Shown piece after piece: positions 11,669 through 24,163 of a stretch of DNA of 64,000 bases. Source of the DNA: Bolinopsis microptera (taxonomy: Eukaryota; Ctenophora; Tentaculata; Lobata; Bolinopsidae); the NCBI RefSeq assembly GCF_026151205.1, contig NC_087080.1, positions 15,137,337 to 15,201,336 of the forward strand, in the 5' to 3' direction. The position numbers were made by a program, and so were the translations under genes. The notes under the pieces were generated by a model. That model made no database searches and was not told the DNA's origin. It worked only from the letters and a program-made list of their open reading frames with translations. How positions within the stretch are numbered: position 1 is the stretch's first letter; every line of letters starts with the position of its first letter.

Positions 11669-13332
11669 TTCAAACACGATCCCCCTACTGCTAGCCTAAA
11701 TTCTGTTGTGCGCCTTAAAAACATGAAGTTCTTTAGCAGTACTTTCGTACTGTCTAGGGTTATATATAATATAGAATATATATATGTAAATTTGTCAGTA
11801 GGTTTCTACTTACAATTGTCAGGTTTACATTTAATTATAAATTATTTTATAAATCATTTAATAACATGGTCCCACCTTGTCAACCTAACGTGCTATTCTT
11901 AAAAACATTTTGATTAGAAGTCAAGCTGGTCTGAATATAACTAAACTTTTAAACATAAATTAATTCAATAATGTTATAATTATAAATTATGGAGACTCAA
12001 AAAACGGTTTAATACAATCTGAGTCCATATAGTATATTATATATGTATTATATATGTATAATATATAATGTATAATGAGCTCTCCTTTGAATTAACATAA
12101 TCTGATCTGATTTCTAATGCTGCCTGCTTGGTAGTATTGAGAAAGTTTTAACATTTCTGTCGGTCACGTGACCAACAAGTCTCCCCCAGGTTCAGCCACA
12201 GAACGTACGAGCTGTGGACAATTGATCGTTAACTTTGGGAGAGTCAGTTCCAGTCATCTCAAGCTAAAGTGCTCGCTTACTGAAGGTAATTTTAAACTTT
12301 AGCAGCCCACAATCATAATCGTTTTAAATTTGTAAGAAGATTGAGTATTTTATTTGACACAAAGGAACCCCCCTGATAGAATTACAATTGTGTCCTGTTT
12401 GCGGTACTTTAAAAGAAGAAAGTTTAATAGTTCGTTGTAACGGAATGCCGATTGTAACTAAGTAGTAATGAAATCAAAACATGAAATTGAATATTTGAAT
12501 GCCAAGACCCATTAAGAATTAAGATGTGCTTTATTTAGTATGTCGTGGGAACTTGGCGTGAAACAAATTTGTTGAGTTAAAATGTTTGCGTTTCTAAGAG
12601 CTTACCTTGCGATCTGAGTAAGTGTGTTGTGGTCGCATTGTGTCGCATTGTGGTCGCATTGTGTCGCATTAATAATTAGTTGTGGTTGCGCAGTACTGCT
12701 GTGTCTTGTTGCCGATATAATAACTTACCTTCTTGTGAAATATTCAGCAGCTTGCAGTACTTTTATTGCGTGTGGGTGTGTTATAAATAATTTTTATCAG
12801 TAATATGATGCATCGATTTGATGTTAATTCTCATTTTTATTTTAAGTGATATTTTGTTGTCGATCATGCGAGACCGAGCAAGCAGGCTTTAAGAAATAGT
12901 CGTTGCAACATATTTATATATCTCTGAACATCCCGCCTTCGTTTTTATCTTTTATTGAGTGGTTCGTTTGCATTTTGTTGAAAATGTTTTGAACTGTGTG
13001 TAAATCGGAGTACATCTTTTTGTAAAGAACACTCTGGATCAGTTTCCTCTCCTAAGTCTTAGGAGCTGAGACAATTAGATAAAATAATAATCCCGCAACT
13101 TCTATATTAAGGATATATTGAATAGTCACGTAAATCATCGAGTGCTCGTTTTCAACAATTGACACGGTTTTTTTCACTTTTTTTTGCCAAAGACAGTACA
13201 TGGTAGCTCAGAATTAATGCGACTTCAAGATTTTCCTCATTAAAGCACCATACACAGCTACAGTAATAAGACACGTTAGCGACATGAGACCATCCCAATA
13301 TCTTGTCTCTTTGCTTTAATTCCTCCCGACCT

Positions 13333-16300
13333 ATGTATTCAAACACTCCCCTCTCCCTGATAGGAAGCATCAAGAACCGGACACGGAGTAAAGACTCTGG
13401 AGTAGACGGACTCACGGACAGTGGCGTGGACAACATGATAGACAGCAAGACGAGACCGTTTGAGGAGGATGAGGACGAGTTCTCTGACATTAGCGAAAGC
13501 AACGACGGCAGTATGGATAATGAGGTTATTAGCTAATTGAAATATGGTTTAAGTGGGGAGGCAGTGCAGTCTAGACCCACTTTTATTCGTTTATCTAGTT
13601 GTTATGTTAGTATGGCATTGTTAAAGTGTCGTAGAGTAACTCTTGAACTGTTGGCATTCCAGGCATTTGTTGATCGTGTAACTCTTCTTTTTCGCATGAT
13701 CTGTAGCTGTTTCTTTAAATTTCAGTTTTCGATAAAATTAAATAATAAATTAAATAATAAATTAAATAATAAATAGTCCTGGTTTTAGCAAGACTCCGAG
13801 TTAGCACGGCTGATGGTGAGTGAGCCGGAACTAAGTGAACAGGATTCAGGTGGGGACACCATGCAACACGAGCTCGATAGTGCTCCTTCTGGTATGTGAA
13901 TTTTCACTGTTCTATTATAAATAAATTCTAGCATTTATAACACGCTTTGATGGTAAAAATGTACCCTAGAAAGATATTTTGAATAACATGAATAGAGAGA
14001 TCATTGTCGTATTTTTGGAAAGGTTTAAAATCAAGTTTCTGCATTAGATACATTTATGTTGGCGATAATTGTAATTTTTGTTATGCAAAGACTTTCTTCA
14101 TTCATCAAACTTGCATGACTAACACAGAATGTAAATAAAGCAGTCATTTCGCCTCGCTATCCGATATTCCTAGATCGAATAAGCATCAAAGTTGTAGTAG
14201 AATGACTACTCACAACTTGAAATTGTTTGAATTCCAAACAACTCACAATCCTGAAGATACCGTTCAGGCGTTCATGGTCAGATTATCTTAGATACCTAGA
14301 TAGTGTGTCCCTGCTGTGTTATATTTACAGCCAGTATTGGTAGACCTCCTATATATAAACAAATTACCCAGAGCAAACCAGGTAATGTTTGGTCTCGATA
14401 ACTGATCTCCATGGCAACCACAACTACAAATACTGGTAATCACCTCCAGTAAACGTCCACTTATTTGTTCCCTGTCCGATATTTAACAACTTAGTTACTT
14501 GGTATATCATACAAAAAGTGGTGAGCTCGCCTACAAAGAGCAATTGAATCATTATCTCGTGATTAGCCCGATGTTACGCTTGAAGCCTAACAATAAGTGA
14601 CCGGCCAGGGATTGTTTATAACAAAGGTCAGGGATTGTTTATATGAGTGCGGTGTGTGTGGCCAGTTTTCTGTCTCCAAGCCAAGCCTTTGTTGTAGATT
14701 CAATCAGGTGGGAGACGTAAAGTTAAGCAGGTGGAAGACGTAAATTGAAGCAATTGAAGGCAATATCTTCCTGTTATAAAATTACCGTAACTAAGACATC
14801 CGGAGTCACAACATTCAACCACTGAAGATTCAGCTGTTCAATAAGCTATTTAAAAACCGCAACCGTAAGTCTAGAGTGGATATGATTTATTATAACATTG
14901 ACAATTTTATTAAACAATTTAACCTAAGGAAATTATTTCAGAGGAACAAACTAAGTTGTCCCAGAGCGAACTTGCATCCAGTCTTAAATCTTACGTGGAA
15001 CGAAGCTCAGTTCTATCTCGTAATAAGGTAATTACCAATTAATTAATTGTTATTAATAATAGTCAGTGAAGTTTTAACTCTGTTTCGTTTATGATAAAAC
15101 ACCCAAATTGCGATTGCACTGTTGAGGAAATTAATGTTACACACGTAACATGGTTAGTGCACAATGCACATGTAACCGATTTTTGCGACTTGATAATTAA
15201 AAGATATCTAGCGCATACTATAAGTATACTGTATATCATAATAAAATGTACATCCTACATGAAATTTCAAACCTAAATTTGAGAAAATATTGTTGTCTGG
15301 AGAAGACATTGTAAAAATCGGTTAACAGCCTCCACAACTACCAAAATTGTTATTAACATTTGCATTTTAGATGTTTGACAAAAATTACTATACTACTGAT
15401 ACAATCTTTCAGTTTATTATTTAACAGTTACATAACTCCAAACTTGAATATATTTTTTATTCCAACGTCTCAAATTTCTGGTATTCGCAGACATTCTTGT
15501 GTACCATTTAACGTGAATAATGATTCAGACTGTAAGTTCAGTTCTTCAGTCGAGCATCGAATTATCTCACATTATATTTGATGCTTTAGTTGCCATAGAA
15601 ACTGCAAGTTCTGGAATATTTTGTCGATTTAAATTCTATTACAATTCTTTACTTCTCTTCAACTTCCCCCATTAGATAATTCCTTCCACATCTTGAGAGT
15701 ATGCTGTATTCAAAATTGTGCATTCAAAATTCCACTTTTATCACATGATTGATGTGACTTTCATTAATAAAAGGGTTCATAAATTCGCGTGTAATGAAAT
15801 TTCTTCATTAGTTTATTGATTATACCTGGTGAACTCGTCTACTGTAATGATTGAGGAATAGTGATATTTTACTCTAATTAGAGTTGTGGATACACATAGA
15901 GCAATTGAAGCAATGTTACTGATAATGATTAAAAAATACTAATGTACCGACCATCGTTATTGTTTTAAATCACTTTCAGTATCATGAAACGATCCATTTG
16001 CCTACCAATTTCGATTGTTACAATATTAAAACTCTCATTTATCCTGCATGTCAGTTGAACACTCTCTGGGAAATTAGAACACAACTCATTGGTAGATTTA
16101 CATCTACTCATTGGTAGATGAGTTGGTAGATCTACATTGGTAGATGTACACTTATAAAATAGTTACACACATTTTGCCTTAAGCGCCCCTTAAGTGTGTG
16201 CTTACCGTCGCGTGGCAAATTAAATAATTACTACCAAGTAAACATACACACATGCAATAACATAGTGTAATGTTTTCAGAGAAGAGCGAAGGGTGACGTA

Positions 16301-19300
16301 GAGAAAGTGGAGAGAGAGCACCAACTACCAAACCCTGTCACACCCGACATACCGGGTAAAATACTTACTTATTGGCCATATTTCATTATTAATTTCCTAC
16401 TATTTGCTTATCTTGTAACCATTTGACCCAATATTTTGTTTGGGCATAAAAATGGCCACTTTACATCAACTCTTTTGTAAGTCAGCTCAAAAGAAAACAC
16501 ATTGCTGCAACGATTCGATTACTACAGCTCCGGAACTGTTTCATGAAGGTTTTATATGCATACTATATTTTCATTAATCGAGGGAGGGAGGGCCGCTCTG
16601 AGGCTGTGGTATATAACCATGTAGTGGGGGAGGTTGAAACATGCACGGTAAATCCGGCTTGTCGTGTGGGATATTATGTAAACGTGTACACACTTACTGG
16701 GAGTTGTAGTGTTATTCTGTAGAATATGTGTTGGTTTAACTGTAAATTGCTAGTAATAATCGCTACATTGTTCATTTTAGTGCAGTTGTCATGTTCCTGG
16801 ATTATTGATGGCTAAGGAAAAGTAGATAATCTTTCCGGAATAATTGCTATGTTACCAACAAAGTTGTGCAAAGGTTCTTCATGAAAACATATTATATGTA
16901 TATGAAAACATATATATATTATTATTATAATAATAATATATATATAATTCGAACAATTGAACCAAATCAAATTGGCGGGCAAACGATCCGTTTCATGATA
17001 TGTATAAAACAATACCAATAATCAGTGCCCTGATATATACATATATATCTAATATAATATTTTACGAAAATGGATACATGCTAAAAAAATGTTTATACAA
17101 TATACATATTACATAATAGTTGAAAGCACCGAAGATGAGATTAAAACGGGCTTTGGAACGTCCTACATAATCGATGGAAATCTGGCTACAGAGAACAGAA
17201 AGATTGCAAACGGCTCCAATATGTTCATATCCTCTGTTGCTCGCAAACTTAGTCGCAAAGTTCCATCCTCAAAACCCAAATCATCAAAACCCAAAACTAC
17301 TGAGATAGGCAATGGAGCCGTCGAGTTCAGAAATTTCTTAAAAGGTAAAACCGTGGTCAATAGCATTTCTTCAAGGCAGCCGTGACCAGCAAGATATAAC
17401 TTTTATCATTAAACAAATACTGAAAGTGAAAAAAGCGAGTGATTATATACTTGTTCTTGTCCTAAAAATGAGTTTGCCCTAGATCAATTAAAGATTCTTG
17501 AAATAGTTCCCAAATGATGGGTGCCTTGCCAAGAATCTCGAAAATGTGCCCATCACTTTTATCTAAAAAAAGGGGACTCACGATATCTTGATAATTCAGA
17601 TCTCGCTGGTTTTGTTAAAAGTAAAGTGAAGCAAATTTTGCTAGCCAACCTAGCATCACGTGACCACCTAGCATCACGTGACCACCTAGCATCACGTGAC
17701 CACCTAGCATCACGTGACCACCTAGCATCACGTGACCACCTAGCATCACGTGACCACCTAGCATCACGTGACCACCTAGCATCACGTGACCACCTAGCAT
17801 CACGTGACCAACCTAGCATCACGTGACCACCTAGCATCACGTGACCACCTAGCATCACGTGACCACCTAGCATCATGTGACCACCTAGCATCACGTGACC
17901 ACTAGCATCACGTGACCACCTAGCATCACGTGACCACCTAGCATCACGTGACCACCTAGCATCACGTGACCACCTAGCATCACGTGACCACCTAGCATCA
18001 CGTGACCACCTAGCATCACGTGACCAACCTAGCATCACGTGACCACCTAGCATCACGTGACCACCTAGCATCACGTGACCACCTAGCATCACGTGACCAC
18101 CTAGCATCATGTGACCACCTAGCATCACGTGACCACCTAGCATCACGTGACCACCTAGCATCACGTGACCACCTAGCATCAGAAACCTCCAACCCACAAC
18201 TTGTAATTATGGGGGGGGGGCCAACCATATTAAAGTATATTAAAGTATATCCCCGGGTCAAAATCGGAAAAAATCCTACATTTTAATATACTTTAATATA
18301 CCTACAATTAGAAGATTTATATTCTTCGTTAAGATTTACATGATGAACTATATTTTTCACTCAGATTCGCAAGATAAGCCTGTTTTAGGACTAGTACATG
18401 AATTTCCATCCAGATTGGTCAAAAATTGGCTGAGCTATGAGCTTTAAAAAATATGCCCATATTTGGGCATACGCTTTTGTCCAAATTCGTTTTTGCCCAA
18501 ATTCGATAAAATTTCAATATTTTTTAATGAGACTAACTCTATGTGAAAGATATAACTCAGTGTTTGTTGGATATAGTGGATACTAAGTAAAAAGACCTCC
18601 ATGAACAAAATTGGGAAAATTGCACATAATATCTCGGTTCAGAATACTAGCCAAAATGACTTCATTAAAATTGAAATAACTCCATCAGTTTTCAATATTT
18701 TTTCAAGAACTTTTTGGAATCGATTAAGGATTGCATTTCAAGCTTATTTTGGGCAACAATTTTTAATGTAGGCCTCCAAGGAGATAGGGATATATTAAAG
18801 TATATTAAAGTATATTAAAGTATATTAAAGTATATCCCCGGGTCAAAATCGGGAAAAATCCTACATTTTAATATACTTTAATATGGTTGGCCCCCCCCCA
18901 ATTATAATTAATTAATCGCCTGCACCCTATCTCTCTTCTACTCAGATAATTACAGTTAAAAGATGCTCTGAACAGCATCTCTACTAAGCATAACTAATTA
19001 AATATTGCACCTTCTTTGATTATGTGCATTCTGCACGTTTTAGTCACCCTTACCGGTGAAACTTTTCATCTTAGGAATGAACTCATCTTTTGAAGCATTA
19101 ATTTATTCATTTGGAATGTTCATTTTTTCTTATACAGATTTGTTTACTGATCTCCGTTGAATAATAAAATGAGTAGGAATAATGCTTTAATTGAATAAAT
19201 TTGTTATATTTCTAATCAGCTGTGTCGGCAGATTCATTACATTATACCTTTTCTAGGTTCTAGGTTCTAGGCTGGGAATTGGGATGGATTCGATTAAATT

Positions 19301-20093
19301 AAATTAATATTTTGTTTGGATCCTCAGAGGTGACAGTGCCGCCCAAACAGCAGCTCTGGTCTCGGTCCAGAAAGTTAGAGCGACACAGCACATCACCTTC
19401 CATCTGCTCTTATAATGAAGTTGTAAGTTTTCTTACAATTATTATTTATAATTATTTTCTGTTTATATCTTAAATCTGAATAAAATGTGATGGAGGTACG
19501 TTCAGTGTTTTCTAAAAATGTTGCCAAATATTTTATTGAAATTTAGTCACTCATTTCCTGACTATATCCTCCTCAGTGTGCCCAACTTTACGATGGCAAG
19601 AAGAGTCCAGACCAGTTCTTGAATAGTACATTCGACAATGTGGTATGTCCTTTTGTTCTCAGTAAATTTTTCGATAAATCTAGGTAATTACCATCTTCTG
19701 TTTTTCCTTTCATTATCTAATTTAAATACCTATTATATGAATACAAATCCCCTAATTCAGTTGCCAAACAACCGACCACCCTACCGAAACGACAAACGGC
19801 GCTCCAGCAACTGCAGCTTCAAATCTTCCTGCTCAATACCATCCTTCTCAACTCCTAACCAAGCACTACTCCTCATCGGCATGAAGCCGTCCAGTAAACC
19901 CCAACAAGAACTCAATAAAAACAATTTAGGACGTCCCCCAATCAGAAAGCCAGGCATGCAGAAACCTCCTATCATGAACAAGACCCGTGGTCTTGTCAGC
20001 AATAAAAACCACCACGTGCTGCAATTACCAGAGTTAGGTGTAAACGGCTCAGGCGATCTAGTCATCAGAAAGAAGCAGATTATTTCGGGTTAA
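13333..20093 (+). CDS. Multi-exon gene, acidic/Ser-rich low-complexity protein, function unknown
   Basis: Eight exons join with matching phases: 13333 (or 13364)-13524, 13789-13891, 14942-15027, 16280-16355, 17120-17344, 19328-19422, 19577-19642 and 19761-20093 (TAA). An in-frame ATG at 13333 gives 391 aa. Joining the exons at 8965-9361 instead gives 437 aa. All acceptors are AG; most donors are GTAAG/GTATG-like, but the one at 13525 (GAG|gttatt) is weak. The product is mostly disordered. It has two DSGVD motifs, then acidic EEDEDEFSD, ELSEQDSGGD, a basic KLSRKVPSSKPKSSKPK stretch, RHSTSPS and a Pro/Lys/Arg-rich tail with GRPPIRKPGMQKPPIM. The tail suits phosphorylation-regulated scaffolds, but that is inference. 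The DSG motifs lack the second Ser of a classic beta-TrCP degron. No catalytic domain or membrane segment is visible. Confidence 0.75.
17642..18181. repeat. 18-bp tandem array carrying ~29 TCACGTGA palindromes (intronic)
   Basis: The unit cctagcatcacgtgacca repeats about 30 times. Almost every unit carries TCACGTGA (27 or so), and two carry TCATGTGA. Occasional units gain or lose a base (near 17813, 17907 and 18025). The array lies in the intron between the exons ending at 17344 and starting at 19328. The octamer is the known E-box/M-box recognised by bHLH-Zip factors such as MiT/TFE and USF. Whether the array binds them here is inference. The open frames over it only translate the repeat. 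Confidence 0.95.
18211..18899. mobile_element. MITE-like element with poly-G/poly-C ends
   Basis: The left end has ten G then CCAACCATATTAAAGTATAT. The right end is its inverse, ending in nine C. Just inside both ends lies the same ~75-bp segment in direct orientation (ttaaagtatatccccgggtc ... ttttaatatactttaatat), itself palindromic at its borders. The central part, with the palindrome-like gcccatatttgggcatacgc, is related to 45715-45870. No ORF of note. It sits in the same intron as the E-box array. Confidence 0.6.
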
Positions 20094-21035
20094 TGTCTTA
20101 TCCCTTTTTCAACTTAAAAACTTAAATTAATAGATTTGTTATAATAAGTTATTAATATTAATTTCTGATATTGAAAGTATTAAGATATTAATTTGATTTT
20201 TCGGATGATTTTTTCACTAAAAACATAACGTGTCTATGATTTTGAAGGTCATGAATCAATAACTGTAGTTACTAATACATAATGATATAAATGTTCAATG
20301 CGCTACTAAATATAAGAAGTAAAGTGTTTGATAAAGATTTTATATTGTAAAATTTGTAATAATGTAATATATCATGTTAATACCACCCCACACACTCACT
20401 AATTATGTATATGAATATTATGGACAACCTATGAATTTTCGTTTTCTTTTTTCAGATACATTCAATGAACGTCTTTTCCTTGTGACTATATATATTCTGA
20501 TTAAAGCAAAATTGTTGATGGTAATTGTGCAAGCGTATTAGATAATTTGTTAGGTTCAGTACACGAGTCTTTAAATTGGTTAATAGTAAATAGTTCCGTT
20601 CGTAGTGAAATCGTAAAAACTTAGCTGCGGTGGTTCAGAGACGGTTTAGGAACTGTATTAAGACTCCATTAAACGTAGGCCGCCAATACTCGGTTGTATG
20701 TAAATGTACTCGCGCGCGACGCGACCGGCGTATCGCGCACGTACGTATACACAGTATGCATTACTTTTATTTCAAATCGTGTTCTGGTTAATTAATCTAT
20801 TGTTTTTGAATGATTTAATTTACCAGTTAAATCGCCTATGATATCAGCTACCAAACATGTATAGTTTAGTGGCTGACCATGCTTTACTGCTCCTTCATAA
20901 TGATGAAATTGCTAGGTAACAGCTTGATCCGTACGAATAGACCACGTTGCACGTGCATGATTGCTTTGTGCATTGTCAATCTAGAAAAAGTTACAGAAAT
21001 TTTTCTCCTGACCTAAAAAATCTACCTATCTAAAG
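20094..21035. other. Intergenic AT-rich stretch
   Basis: No supported gene. It contains the 3' UTR of the preceding gene, a short CG-rich patch (cgcgcgcgacgcgaccggcg) near 20710 and the presumed promoter of the next ORF. Confidence 0.4.
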
Positions 21036-21659
21036 ATGATTCTTTCATTGTTAGACAGACGATCTCGATACGAGATAACCCAAGTGGAGGAAATCAGGAT
21101 AGAACCTGATTTCATGAGAAGAGCTCCATCGCTGGACTCTTGTTCCGATGAAGATGATAACCTGCCCGTCAATTTTGACACACACAAGATCGCTGACAAC
21201 GGTCGAGGTGTGTTTTGGATTGAAGAAATCAACGAGGTTGAAGGCCTATCTTCATTTATTCTTCCTGGGAGTATCGAGGATGACCCGAATGAGATCGATT
21301 GGAGTGATTCCTTCAATTACACCGAAGGGACCAAAGTTGAACAGCCCTTCAACTTACTTCCTAACGGGAAGCGAAAGAAAATCGTTCGGACTAAAGTAAA
21401 GAACATGTTTAGGAACAAATCTTACCGTCGACGAGCAGCGTATGCATTCGACAGTAAATCGACATCACTCGGTGATGAGCTTGCTGCATCCTTGGATAAA
21501 TTGAAGATGTTCATGAAGAACTCTATTGAAAGTCTCCGACGATCAGAACCATCGTGGCGTCGTGGACCCTGGACCAACTTTGACGACGTGTTCAGTCATG
21601 GAGGCCGAGGGAACAACTTTATTCCTTTCATGAATCTAACTCCTGCCACTCGATGGTAA
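21036..21659 (+). CDS. Uncharacterised 207-aa protein, single exon
   Basis: An uninterrupted frame of 207 residues with non-repetitive, coding-like composition in an AT-rich setting. N-terminal half is acidic (RAPSLDSCSDEDDNLPV, IEDDPNEIDWSD). A basic patch follows (NGKRKKIVRTKVKN, NKSYRRRA), which could be a nuclear localisation signal. It is followed by an Asp/Lys/Leu segment (SLGDELAASLDKLKMFMKNS) and a Gly/Trp-rich tail. No signal peptide, membrane helix or known catalytic motif is visible. AATAAA at 22094 fits a 3' UTR of about 440 bp. An acceptor-like ttagacag at 21051-21058 leaves open that the N-terminus comes from an upstream exon, but no upstream exon in the needed phase 2 was found. 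It is separate from the preceding gene, which stops at 20093. Function unknown. Confidence 0.65.
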   Translation: MILSLLDRRSRYEITQVEEIRIEPDFMRRAPSLDSCSDEDDNLPVNFDTHKIADNGRGVFWIEEINEVEGLSSFILPGSIEDDPNEIDWSDSFNYTEGTKVEQPFNLLPNGKRKKIVRTKVKNMFRNKSYRRRAAYAFDSKSTSLGDELAASLDKLKMFMKNSIESLRRSEPSWRRGPWTNFDDVFSHGGRGNNFIPFMNLTPATRW

Positions 21660-22093
21660 AGAAGATAACGAGGAATAAAAGATAAGGACTAAAGATCACG
21701 AAAATGGACTGAAATGAAAAACGGAACCTGAAACCACTACAAATGTGCTTTTATAACCACGTACCGGATTTTACTACTACAATACCGATTTTACAACTAC
21801 AAATCGGATTTTAGAAAACCTTTTAAAGACTTAAGCAACCACAATATAGATGTCTAAGTCATTTTATTTTAGTCGGCCTTATGCCACAGTGGGGGGAGCA
21901 AGATAGAAAAATTACTTGCTCTTCGTGCCAGCCTCGTAGCTCTGCTAGATCATGTCGTGTGACAGGGTCTAAAAGAACTAGAGGTCCCACTGCCGCGGAT
22001 CTGATCTGGCTGATGATCCTGGAGAGCGGTCATCTCCATTAATTGTTTTATTAATTAACCAATGACATAATATTAGTGTGTCAACCAGTCGCG

Positions 22094-22099
22094 AATAAA
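22094..22099 (+). terminator. Polyadenylation signal downstream of the 207-aa ORF
   Basis: AATAAA in gcgaataaagttgcatg, followed by a T-rich stretch. Confidence 0.45.
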
Positions 22100-22919
22100 G
22101 TTGCATGTTTTTATTTTTTAATTCTGTAAAGTATGTTATACTCCAAACCTTATCTATACTCCAAACCTTATCTCCAAACCTTATCTATATGTATAATTTT
22201 TGCTCTAGAGCAAAAATTCTGATTCAGAAGAATCTTGTTAAATGTCGTCTCCGTCAATCACTGCAACTTAATATGTAACAGGTTTAAATTCAAAATCTAA
22301 ATTTTCCTTACCTATTATACTATATATATACTCTTAGTCCATCAATAATAGTAATACCCATCTCTTTATGCAGCTGCAAGTTATTTCGGAAGATCAAGAA
22401 TATGCACAAATAAGAAAAACAGTGTCAATAGGGTATTATGTCCAGTCAGATAACATAAAAGTTCACTTACAATGAAGGGAAACAATACTAAATAGGGCAC
22501 GGGAAGAAAATCATTCGACCATGCGGATTGGAATCATCTTGTTTGCATGATATTAATTATTTTCCCGTTTCTTTTGTTATCGAGCGATCATAAATATCAA
22601 AACATGAACGCGGGGTAAGTCCGAACTTCTTCTTGAATCTTGAGATCACTGGGGCCTGTAGTTTTGAAGCCATCGGTCACTGAAGTTGCTCTTGGGGTCA
22701 ACGTCTGGAGCGCAGTGTAAGGTTTATCTGGATATCAATAACGGTTGCCCTGCTAATCTAGTATCGCTACAAATCTAAACCCGTGCGATAGTCGTCGAAA
22801 GTCTTGTCAGTATCTTTGTGATTTCCATCAGTCTTATCACTTATGTTGTGAGCTTCTTGACGTTAACTTCTTCATTGATCATGAGATATATTTTACGCAT
22901 TCATAACATTTAATATCGG

Positions 22920-24026
22920 TCAGTGTTGTCCAGCGTAAACTCTTGATGACCCGAAAAAGAAATATCCTAAAGCGACTCCCAATAAAGTTGCTATGCAGAA
23001 GTACACGTTATACGACATAAATATCACCATTAATATGAACATGATGAACATTTCCAGGGTGTAGATTACCGTCAAAACACTGTGTACACACAACTTCTCG
23101 AAGCAGCTGAAATAAAATCCATTTCATGAAATAGGTATAGATAGAAAAAATTGCAGAAAAGGGAGCAGTGCAATAAACGGTAAATAATTTATTGTACTCT
23201 ATTGTACTTCCTTGCTTCCTTGAAACTTCATAGAAATTAGAAACTCACCTTCTGTCTTCTCCTCTTTGTAAAATGGGCTTATTCTCCTCCAAGTGCTCGT
23301 TTGTTCTCGCTTCTAAAATTAGACAGGACCGAAAACTCTGAAGCATTTCGTAAACAACCCCCAGGGCTATGATGCCGAATATCGCTAACCAAAACTCTGA
23401 AAAATGTGGCGTTTAAAACACATGTATGTCAAATATTGCTTGTGTAAAGACTTTGCCTATGGGCCTGTGGTATATCAAGATGAAGTACTGGAGTTAAAAT
23501 ACTTAATACTGATAACATGGTAATCTCCTGAATGTCAGGTGTTTGAAAATGTTTTCCAATATAATTTAAAATGCTTGCCCGTGTTTGTGTCTATTTCCCA
23601 AGTTTTGAATAATAGTGTTGATTTTTTACTCGTGTAGAAATACATCTGCGAATAATAACCATGATTATCGTGGCTCTTATAAAACAATTCTTACACGAAC
23701 TGAAAAAAAGCGGGCTTATTGACTAAAAGTAGGGTTGCAGAAAAGAAGAGGCCCCTATTACAAGATACCCAGTATATAAAGGTACGGAATAGAAAGGTGC
23801 ATTAATTATACATCAATGCAATACAATGTTGTAATGTTACACAATCAGATCTTACATCGTGTTGCTGCTCAGGATGTCCGTCATGTATCCACTTCATAAC
23901 AGCTTCTCTGGTAACCTCCTCCACTCCACCATGTTCTGCAGATCGGGCTTCTTCATTGTGGGCCGGCACCACACCCGTGTCTTCTATATTGGCTAATTCT
24001 GGGGTTCTTATGACTGACACGGTGTC
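22920..24026 (-). CDS. CTR-family copper transporter (high-affinity Cu uptake), 5' end uncertain
   Basis: Three exons on the minus strand: about 24026-23856 (donor GTAAG), 23394-23249 (donor GTGAG) and 23106-22920 (TGA). The last two show the CTR fold. TM1 is FWLAIFGIIALGVVYEMLQS, followed by a cytosolic loop. TM2 carries the signature LMVIFMSYN, containing the MxxxM copper-selectivity motif. TM3 carries GVALGYFFFG, the GxxxG helix-packing motif. CTR proteins form trimers that import Cu(I) at the plasma membrane or release it from vesicles. The N-terminal exon has His residues (IHDGHPEQQHD) but not the Met-rich clusters typical of CTR1, so a CTR2-like role is possible. The joint to TM1 uses the second of two adjacent AGs. 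No ATG opens exon 1 in frame, so a further upstream exon is likely, or the start is the internal Met of MKWIHDG. Confidence 0.8.
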
Positions 24027-24143
24027 CTGACATAACTTGTCAACTCATGCTCGGGTTTCACTGGTACGTAGCAGTTAATTTAGTGAGAAGAGATTGATTT
24101 CAGCTGTCAAACTCATTTCGTAGGATAGTGTATATTGTATATA

Positions 24144-24163
24144 TCGAGACGATATCGTCTCGA
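24144..24163. promoter_or_regulatory. Perfect 20-bp palindrome upstream of the copper transporter
   Basis: TCGAGACGATATCGTCTCGA reads identically on both strands. It lies about 120 bp upstream of the first recognised transporter exon. A binding site for a dimeric factor is possible; that is inference. Confidence 0.3.

Noticed and set aside
11091-11724. Minus-strand open frames with FQHCLLVYC/FNIVYWFTV repeats
   Set aside because: Products of the 26-bp tandem array, open in several frames at once.
15490-15532. Extra exon of the 8.9-20.1 kb gene after the gcag at 15490
   Set aside because: In the required phase it hits a stop after six codons.
17521-18286. Long open frames on both strands over the 18-bp array (ASRDHL, MLGGHV and ARWSRD repeats)
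   Set aside because: The 18-bp period keeps all frames open. They translate the repeat and have no independent coding sign.
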